Source: DASWJQ01 sp036397095 (GTDB lineage: Bacteria; Chloroflexota; Anaerolineae; Anaerolineales; E44-bin32). From it: a stretch of 38,736 bases of DNA. The DNA is taken from contig DASWJQ010000169.1 of NCBI GenBank assembly GCA_036397095.1, positions 1 to 38,736 of the forward strand, read 5' to 3'. Under the pieces are notes generated by a model. It saw only the letters and a list, made by a program, of their open reading frames with translations. It was not told the origin of the DNA and made no database searches. Numbering within the stretch: the first letter of the stretch is position 1; the number at the start of each line of letters is the position of its first letter. Shown here piece after piece: positions 33,293-38,736 of the stretch. Both the position numbers and the translations under genes were made by a program.

Positions 33293-34753
33293 ATGGATCC
33301 ACACGCGGAGTACCATGCATTTGATCGCCTGCTGGAAGGCTGCCAGGTCATCGGGTTCGATTACCGGTACCTTTACGTGAATGAGGCGGTGATCGAACAC
33401 GGGCGGATTGCCATGGAAGAGCTCCTGGGGCACACCATGGTGGAGGCCTATCCGGGGATCGATTCGACGCCGATGTTCTCGGTGCTCGAACGCTGCATGG
33501 ACAGCCGTGAGCCGGCGGAGCTGGAGAACGAGTTTACCTATCCGGACGGGAGCACGGCCTGGTTCATGCTGAAGATGGAGCCGGTTCCAGAAGGGGTCTT
33601 CATCCTTTCGTTCGATATCACATCCAGAAAGCGGGCCGAACAGGAACTGGCGGCGCAGCTCAAGCGAGTCCAGGCGCTTCGTGAAATCGACCTGGCGATC
33701 CTGGCCACGACCGATCTGCCCTTTACCCTACACACCGTGCTGGAGAAGACGACCGACCTGCTGGCGGCGGACGCGGCCGACATTCTGCTGGTCGACCCCG
33801 AAACAGAAGACCTAGAATTTGCCGCGGGCCTGGGGTTTCGGAGCCGCGGCATCGAACAATCTCGCCTGAGGATCGGGCAGGGACATGCCGGGCGGGCGGC
33901 CGCCGAGAGAGCGCCCGTGATCATCGAAGACCTTCGGCAGAGCGGGAATATCTTCCTACGGCGGAACCTCATCAAAGACGAGGGCTTTGTTTCGGCCGTC
34001 TTCGTCCCGCTTGTGGCCAAGGGGCAGCCAGTCGGCGTGCTTGAGGTGTTTCACCGCTCGCGGCTGTCGGCCGATCGGGCATGGCTGGAGTATCTGGAGA
34101 CCCTGGCCGGGCAAGCCGCCATCGCCATCGAAAGCGGCCGCATGTTCCACGGCTTGCTGCGCAGCAATGTCGACCTGGGGATGGCCTACGACACGACCAT
34201 CGAGGGCTGGTCCCGGGCCCTGGACCTGAGGGACAAGGAGACGGAAGGGCACACGCTGCGTGTGACGCAGATGACCGTCGCACTTGCCCAGATGGCCGGT
34301 ATCCCCGCCTCCGAGATCGTGCATGTTCGGCGCGGCGCCTTGCTTCACGACATCGGCAAGATGGGGGTCCCCGACCACATCCTGCTCAAGCCGGACAAGC
34401 TGACGGATGCCGAGTGGGAGATCATGCGTAAGCACCCCGTCTTTGCCTACGAATTGCTCGCCCCGATCGAATATCTGCAGCCGGCGCTGGACATCCCCCA
34501 CTATCACCATGAAAAATGGGACGGAACCGGCTATCCAGAAGGTCTGGCGGGGGAAGACATCCCGCTCCCGGCCCGCCTATTCGCCGTCGCGGATGTTTGG
34601 GACGCGATCACGAACGATCGCCCGTATCGCTCCGCTTGGTCGCGTGAGGATGCGATCGAACATATTCGACAGCAAGACGGCTCCCAGTTCGACCCGCTGG
34701 CGGTAGACCTCTTCCTTCAGTACCTAGGGCTCGAACACGGCGCGTCTGCTTGA
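33293..34753 (+). CDS. PAS-GAF-HD-GYP cyclic-di-GMP phosphodiesterase
   Basis: This is a 486-residue cytoplasmic signalling protein. A PAS domain (about 8-115, ending FDITSRKRAEQEL) is followed by a GAF domain (about 135-285, ending SGRMF) and an HD-GYP domain (about 295-480) with catalytic H352-D353 (HDIGKMGVPD), H405-H406 and the HHEKWDGTGYPEG motif. HD-GYP proteins hydrolyse cyclic di-GMP, so this probably senses a signal through PAS/GAF and lowers c-di-GMP. GGGGGAG lies eight bases before the ATG. It appears to be a single-gene unit with its own promoter. Confidence 0.93.
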   Translation: MDPHAEYHAFDRLLEGCQVIGFDYRYLYVNEAVIEHGRIAMEELLGHTMVEAYPGIDSTPMFSVLERCMDSREPAELENEFTYPDGSTAWFMLKMEPVPEGVFILSFDITSRKRAEQELAAQLKRVQALREIDLAILATTDLPFTLHTVLEKTTDLLAADAADILLVDPETEDLEFAAGLGFRSRGIEQSRLRIGQGHAGRAAAERAPVIIEDLRQSGNIFLRRNLIKDEGFVSAVFVPLVAKGQPVGVLEVFHRSRLSADRAWLEYLETLAGQAAIAIESGRMFHGLLRSNVDLGMAYDTTIEGWSRALDLRDKETEGHTLRVTQMTVALAQMAGIPASEIVHVRRGALLHDIGKMGVPDHILLKPDKLTDAEWEIMRKHPVFAYELLAPIEYLQPALDIPHYHHEKWDGTGYPEGLAGEDIPLPARLFAVADVWDAITNDRPYRSAWSREDAIEHIRQQDGSQFDPLAVDLFLQYLGLEHGASA

Positions 34754-34810
34754 TCCGCTGCGCCAATCTCTGCGCCCCGGCGAGCCGATCGCCTAGCGGC
34801 GGGTGCGAGG

Positions 34811-34911
34811 GGACTTCCCGCAAGTCCAGTCTCAGCTACACTCGGCACCGTCACTTCGTCCCGGGCGAGGCTGCGCACCGGCGAGCTTACCGGGTGGCTT
34901 TCGGGAAGTCC
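34811..34911. repeat. Diverged REP pair upstream of the metallo-hydrolase gene
   Basis: GGACTTCCCGCAAGTCC (34811-34827, one mismatch from the RAYT-flanking core) and the inverted GGCTTTCGGGAAGTCC (34896-34911) form a forward/reverse pair with a 68-base spacer. The second unit abuts the AAAAGGAG ribosome site of the gene starting at 34925. The orientation is the same as in the RAYT pairs. Confidence 0.75.
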
Positions 34912-34924
34912 AAAAGGAGAGCCC

Positions 34925-35734
34925 ATGCCCCACTACCTGTGCGCCACCTGCGGCGTCGAGTACGGGCCGGCCGAGTCGCCGCCGGCGCGGTGTCGGATTT
35001 GCGAGGACCCACGCCAGTACGTCCCGCCCGGTGGCCAGGCCTGGACTACGATGGAAGCCCTGCAGGCGGACCATCACAATGTAATCACCGAACTCGAGCC
35101 CGGCCTGCATCAGATCGTGACCGAGCCGGCCTTTGGCATTGGCCAGCGGGCGCTGCTGGTCCAGGCGTCGGGCGGCAACGTGCTGTGGGACTGCGTCAGC
35201 CTGATCGACGACGCAACGGTTAAGGCGGTCCAGGTGTTGGGCGGGCTGTCCGCCATGGCCGCCTCGCACCCGCACATGTTTGGCGCCATGGTCGCCTGGA
35301 GCCATGCCTTTGGCGGCGCCCCGATCCATCTGCCGGCCGGCTTCGAGCGCTGGGTGGGGTGCCCCGACCCGCTGATTCAGTATTGGTCAGGCGACCAACG
35401 CGAACTTGAGCAGGGCGTCAGCTTGCACCGCTGTGGCGGCCACTTCACGGATTCCGACGTGCTGCTGTGGCCCGATGGCGCCGATGGCCGCGGTGTGCTG
35501 CTCACCAGCGACACGTTGCACGTGACTCGCGACCGTCGCCACATTTCGTTTATGTACAGCTACCCGAACTACATTCCGCTGCCGGCGGCGACCGTCGATC
35601 GCATCGTCGAGCGGGTGCTGCCGCTGCCGTTCGACCGTGTCTACAGCCATTTCACCGACCTGCAGATCCTGGCCGACGGCAAGGATGCCGTTCGACGTTC
35701 GGCCGAGCGCTACAAGCGGGCGATCGAAGCGTAA
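34925..35734 (+). CDS. Zinc-ribbon metallo-beta-lactamase-fold hydrolase
   Basis: This is a 269-residue protein with an N-terminal rubredoxin-like zinc ribbon (C6, C9, C23, C26) ending EDPRQYVPPGGQ, then a metallo-beta-lactamase domain. The metal site is partly changed: SHPHMFGAM instead of the full HxHxDH, RCGGHF, and TSDTLHV for the later ligands. Relatives are widespread and uncharacterised. AAGGAG precedes the ATG. A decayed relative lies at 36.5-36.85 kb. Hydrolase activity is inferred from the fold only. Confidence 0.82.
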   Translation: MPHYLCATCGVEYGPAESPPARCRICEDPRQYVPPGGQAWTTMEALQADHHNVITELEPGLHQIVTEPAFGIGQRALLVQASGGNVLWDCVSLIDDATVKAVQVLGGLSAMAASHPHMFGAMVAWSHAFGGAPIHLPAGFERWVGCPDPLIQYWSGDQRELEQGVSLHRCGGHFTDSDVLLWPDGADGRGVLLTSDTLHVTRDRRHISFMYSYPNYIPLPAATVDRIVERVLPLPFDRVYSHFTDLQILADGKDAVRRSAERYKRAIEA

Positions 35735-35891
35735 CCGACCCGCGAGGTCCGCCGGCCTGGGCCCGGATCCGGGCCAATCGCAAGCGGAGCTGGGAGGTCA
35801 GCTAGGGAAGAAGGTTTCCCGAAGATCTCGTCAGGAACGCGTACCGGGGCCGGAGAGCGGACTCTCAGGAGGCCCAGACGCCCGCGGAACC

Positions 35892-36210
35892 GGACTTCCG
35901 GGAAGTCTTCATCGGGTTGCCGGATGGGTGCCTACGATAGGACTTCCCGGAAGTCCTTCCATTGCGCCGATCGTCGCCGAGGCAAAGGCGGGTTGGGGGC
36001 ATTTCCCGAAAGTCTCCTCCCGATTAGGGGCTGGCTTTGCCCGAGGGCGGCGCGGGTTCCTCGGCGGAGGATGTGCCGGCGCCGGGACTTTCGGGAAGTC
36101 TGGGTGGCGTGGCCGCAAGCGCAGGGTGAAAAGCGGCCTTCCCGGAAGTCTTGCGTGGGGACCGGTTGCTTCCCGGCAGAGGGGACTTCCGGGAAGGTCT
36201 CCGGGAAGCG
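35892..36210. repeat. Cluster of six REP palindromes
   Basis: Six copies of the RAYT-type palindrome lie in 320 bases: GGACTTCCGGGAAGTC (35892), GGACTTCCCGGAAGTCC (35940), a diverged TTTCCCGAAAGTC form (about 36000), GGGACTTTCGGGAAGTC (36084), GGCCTTCCCGGAAGTC (36135) and GGGGACTTCCGGGAAGG (36181). Orientation by the off-centre C or G is reverse, forward, forward, reverse, forward, reverse, so the last four form two forward/reverse pairs. The spacing (about 48-85 bases) and intervening sequences vary. This fills a gene-free stretch from 35735 to 36215, which otherwise shows no coding signal. A further degenerate form may be at about 35815-35830. Confidence 0.85.
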
Positions 36211-36215
36211 TTGCG

Positions 36216-36449
36216 TTAGGGGAATGGTGAGGCGCGCAAGCCTTCGTCGGCCAGGTGGAAGCCGCCCAGGCCGAGGCGGGTCGGGGCCAGCAGGTGGGCG
36301 CCGCCCACGCCGCCCATCCCGGCGATGGCCGCGGTCGATTTACGCAGCCGTTGCTGTTCGGCGGCGTTGATCAACCCCAGACTGCGGGCGAGAGCCGTGC
36401 TGTAGTCGAACCCCGGATCCCCCACGCCTTCTCCCCGAAGATGCTCCAA
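36216..36449 (-). pseudogene. N-terminal remnant of a ThiF/E1-like adenylyltransferase
   Basis: The 77-codon frame encodes FDYSTALARSLGLINAAEQQ, then the nucleotide-binding IAGMGGVGGAHLL and GLGGFHLAD, the N-terminal part of a ThiF/ubiquitin-activating (E1-like) Rossmann fold. It then ends within 12 codons (DEGLRASPFP) instead of continuing for a few hundred residues. The catalytic part is missing, so it is a truncated relic. Positions 36361-36433 are repeated at the right edge of the window. Confidence 0.7.
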
Positions 36450-36544
36450 AGTTTGAACAGTCTAGCGCTTGGAGGGCTTGGAATCAACCACTCAATGGTC
36501 AGGTGGCCGCAAGGTATCAATCGACCGGAATTAGCCAAGCGCCG

Positions 36545-36850
36545 CTCTACCCGCCTTCGGCCGCGCAACCCACCGTCCCGCCCGGCGGCCAGGCCTGGAC
36601 TACGATGGAGGACCTGCAGGCGGACCGTCACAACCTGATCAGCGAACTCGAGCCCGATCTGCACCAGATAGTGAGCGAGTCGGCTTTCGGCATCGGCCCG
36701 CGGGCGCTGCTGATGCAGGCGTTGGGCGGGCTGTCCGCCATCCACGCCTCGCACCCGCACATGTTTGGCGCCATGGTCGCTTGGAGCTATGCCTTTGGCG
36801 GCGTGCCGATCCACCTGCCAGCCGGCTTCGAGCGCTGGGTGGGGTGGCCG
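36545..36850 (+). pseudogene. Decayed copy of the zinc-ribbon metallo-hydrolase gene
   Basis: From about YPPSAAQP (36548) to GFERWVGW (36847) the translation follows the intact gene at 34925 closely (for example PPGGQAWTTME, ASHPHMFGAMVAWS). It lacks most of the zinc ribbon, 23 codons in the middle (the NVLWDC...VKAV part), and everything after residue ~142, including the later metal ligands. In a neighbouring frame 36844-36912 reads VAAVKAYAAAAKSVTDGPKI and then stops, possibly the tail of something else. The remaining bases to 36982 show no gene. Confidence 0.75.
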
Positions 36851-36982
36851 CCGTCAAGGCCTACGCCGCTGCGGCCAAGAGCGTTACGGACGGCCCCAAA
36901 ATCCAAGCGTAAGCTGGGGACAAGGCGCTGCCCGTCTCGACCGTTGCTGGTTCAGCGGCCACAATGCGAACGGTCAACCCGC

Positions 36983-38278
36983 CTAATGGGAGGGATCGAT
37001 GACCCTCCCCATGAACAGGATGCTCCCCGTCTGCCCGTCGCGGATCAGGTAAATGAACGGCCGGTCGACGGTGATGGTGATCGGCTCGTCGATGGGGGCC
37101 GAGGTGATGCCCATGATGACCGCCGTGGCGGCCGCCGCTTCCGTGCCCTTCTCGTCGACGGCGACGAAGGCCTTGTGCACCACGCTCCCGATATACAGGT
37201 CCCGGTTTCCATCCATCCCGGAGAAGTCGGCCCGATCCGGGTCGAAGGCGTCGGTCATGCCCAGGCCTTCGAGCGCCTCCCTCAGGCTGAAGGCCGACTC
37301 GTAGCTGAAGCGGGGCAGGCCGAGTCTCACCGGACCGTAGGTCATCTCGGCCAGCGCCTGCTCGAGCACAGCCGGCCCCAACGCGTCCTCAAAGGCCTCG
37401 AACCGTCCAGCATCGGGCAGGAGGATGACCATCGACATCTCGCCCGACTGATAGGGCAGCTCGATTGCCTGGTACCCGTCCCCGAGAAGGTAGCGATACG
37501 ACTCGCTGGCCTGCATCATCGAGACGTCGACGCTGTCGCCGGAAAGCCGGTGGAAGGGCTGGCTGACGGTGGCGTCGGGGTCGAAGGCGGTCAGCCACGA
37601 AGCCTTGAAGTAGATGGCGTTGGCCAGCACCAGGCGGGTCATGTCGTCGATGGCGCCTTCGGGGATGAGATCCTCGATCTTCTGGCGGGTTTCGTCGCTC
37701 ACCCAGCGGTTGATGACCTGACGCGAGGCCTCCGGGTCGGCGACGAAGTCCACCAGGCGCATCCCGGCGGCGTAGTTCTCCGCCAGCAGGTCGAGAAACT
37801 CCGGCCGGAAGGCAAAGCCCTGCTGGCCCCACAGGGAATTGGCGATGCTCAATTCGAAGGGCGTGCCGTCGACGTCGGCCTTGGCGCGCGCTTCCAGGTC
37901 CAGCGCGTAGGCGTTGAAGGCGGCATGCAGCGCGTCGGCAGGCAGGTCGAAATGGAGCGCGCCGGCCATCTGGTCGGCGGTTGACCCGGCCGCACCGGCG
38001 TAGGTCATGGCCAGGGCGGTCGAGATGGAGTAGGGGGAGAAAAACAGGTTGCCGTCCTGGGCCGCAAGCCTGCGGTAGAGATCGAAGGCAAAGGCGCGGT
38101 TGCCGGCCGCCAAGGAGGACGAAACTTCCGGAGCCACCAGCGGGCTCAGATCGTGCGGCCTGTTGGAGACGGCCACCGAAGAGCCCGTCACCGGCGCTAA
38201 CAGGCCGGGCGAGCAGGCCTGTGCGGTCAGCAGGATGGTGAGCACCAGGGCCAGGCGCGATTTGTGATGTAGGGTCAT
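36983..38278 (-). CDS. Serpin-family protease inhibitor, lipoprotein
   Basis: This is a 431-residue serpin with a lipoprotein signal (AQAC, Cys 22). The fold runs from NRAFAFDLYRRL (about 60) to the C-terminal RPFIYLIRD...LFMGRVIDP. Key serpin segments such as NLFFSPYSISTALAMTYAGA, LVLANAIYFKASW and the hinge EKGTEAAAATA (376-386) are present. The alanine-rich hinge predicts an inhibitory serpin that traps proteases by loop insertion. The reactive loop runs from 376 to about 405; a simple count from the hinge places P1-P1' at Thr392-Ser393 (GITS), but the loop is about three residues longer than in alpha-1-antitrypsin. GGAGG precedes the ATG. It is a single-gene unit with a predicted promoter. 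Confidence 0.9.
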   Translation of the reverse strand: MTLHHKSRLALVLTILLTAQACSPGLLAPVTGSSVAVSNRPHDLSPLVAPEVSSSLAAGNRAFAFDLYRRLAAQDGNLFFSPYSISTALAMTYAGAAGSTADQMAGALHFDLPADALHAAFNAYALDLEARAKADVDGTPFELSIANSLWGQQGFAFRPEFLDLLAENYAAGMRLVDFVADPEASRQVINRWVSDETRQKIEDLIPEGAIDDMTRLVLANAIYFKASWLTAFDPDATVSQPFHRLSGDSVDVSMMQASESYRYLLGDGYQAIELPYQSGEMSMVILLPDAGRFEAFEDALGPAVLEQALAEMTYGPVRLGLPRFSYESAFSLREALEGLGMTDAFDPDRADFSGMDGNRDLYIGSVVHKAFVAVDEKGTEAAAATAVIMGITSAPIDEPITITVDRPFIYLIRDGQTGSILFMGRVIDPSH

Positions 38279-38306
38279 TTTCGCCTCCGTCTACCGTAAG
38301 ACGCTA

Positions 38307-38335
38307 AGACTACCATTTGGGTTCCCAGGGGTCAG
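38307..38335 (-). promoter_or_regulatory. Promoter of the serpin gene
   Basis: On the - strand CTGACC (38335-38330) and TAGTCT (38312-38307) are 17 bases apart, with a TGG extension before the -10 box. The 9-mer TGGTAGTCT also precedes the lipoprotein at 10396. Confidence 0.4.
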
Positions 38336-38638
38336 TGGTCGGTGGTCGGCGCCGGCCTGACGACGGACGAGGAAGAGCGGCTGCTGCTCAGCCTGCTGCT
38401 GGTGACGCTGTTGGAGCGGGCCCGAGGCTAGCTCGCCCGGTCGCCATCACCGCAATCCATGCCTAGTCCGACGCCTGGGCTGCCGGCAAACAACCCCGGC
38501 GTGCTCAGGCGTTGTTGAGGCTGGATTCGTTAGATTGTTTGGGACCTGAGGGTTATAGGCTGGGGAGGTCCGGCGCGCCTAAGATTTGGGGAGTGGAGCG
38601 GCGGACGGATGATGCCGTTTCAAATGATTCGGATACGA
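38336..38638. other. Gene-poor stretch with one short open frame
   Basis: No convincing gene. On the + strand 38349-38431 reads GAGLTTDEEERLLLSLLLVT and then LLERARG stop, which looks like the tail of a helical protein but has no start, ribosome site or recognised relative. The rest, to the ThiF remnant, shows nothing I can name. Confidence 0.3.
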
Positions 38639-38736
38639 TCAGAGGCCTTCGTCATCTTGCTGGGCGGCGTTGATCAGACCCAGGTTGCGGGCGAAAGCCG
38701 TGCTGTCGTCGAACCCCGGATCCCCCACGCCTTCTC
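38639..38736 (-). pseudogene. Second ThiF/E1-like N-terminal remnant, cut by window edge
   Basis: Positions 38664-38736 match 36361-36433 in 67 of 73 bases, in the same orientation. The frame reads FDDSTAFARNLGLINAAQQ, then DDEGL and a stop at 38639, so it ends even earlier than the other copy, before the nucleotide-binding loop. The 5' end lies beyond the window. Confidence 0.65.

Noticed and set aside
35892..36210. CRISPR-like array
   Set aside because: The repeats are self-palindromic, alternate in orientation, differ in sequence and have spacing that varies from about 48 to 85 bases; no cas genes are present.
38349..38431. Short leucine-rich frame as a new small gene
   Set aside because: No start codon with a ribosome site and no relatives recognised; listed only as part of a gene-poor stretch.

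Overview
The window looks like chromosomal DNA of a GC-rich environmental bacterium, most likely a member of the Chloroflexota (Anaerolineae-like). That guess rests on gene content: CSLREA-type beta-helix lipoproteins, a lysyl-oxidase-like protein, a lipoprotein serpin, an alkyl-DHAP-synthase-like oxidase, a TadG-like pilin-assembly protein and a DUF4260 protein. No rRNA, tRNA or CRISPR array was seen, so the taxonomy is an inference. Signal peptides are mostly of the lipoprotein type.

Left part (1-16.5 kb). After an ECF-transporter T subunit on the + strand, everything lies on the - strand in short, tightly packed transcription units, several joined by ATGA or GTGA stop/start overlaps. Read in the direction of transcription they are: a polytopic membrane protein; alkyl-DHAP synthase-like oxidase, glycerol-3-phosphate dehydrogenase and a histone-deacetylase-fold enzyme; a lipoprotein and a flavin amine oxidase; an HExxH lipoprotein, a HAD phosphatase, a small membrane protein and a TadG-like protein; and finally an intracellular subtilisin-like protease coupled to a ComEC-type metallo-beta-lactamase protein.

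Middle part (16.6-28.1 kb). This is a + strand cluster of exported surface lipoproteins: a papain-like protease fused to Ig-like domains, a discoidin-type carbohydrate-binding protein, two CSLREA right-handed beta-helix proteins sharing the same C-terminal module, and a third beta-helix protein ending in an SH3-like domain. A HhH-GPD DNA glycosylase sits in the middle. Hairpins that may act as terminators separate some of the units.

Right part (28.1-38.7 kb). A REP-associated tyrosine transposase (RAYT) is bracketed by two near-identical inverted pairs of a GACTTCCCGGAAGTC palindrome. The same palindrome recurs as a pair at 34.8-34.9 kb and as a cluster of six at 35.9-36.2 kb, in a decayed region holding remnants of a ThiF/E1-like gene and of a second metallo-hydrolase copy. 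Between lie an ABC exporter pair, DUF4260, YchF, the lysyl-oxidase-like protein, a PAS-GAF-HD-GYP cyclic-di-GMP phosphodiesterase and an intact zinc-ribbon metallo-hydrolase. A lipoprotein serpin follows, flanked by two ThiF remnants in direct orientation.

The strongest leads for something not yet described are the RAYT/REP system with its dispersed REP cluster, and the promoter-driven, translationally coupled S8 protease / metallo-beta-lactamase pair.
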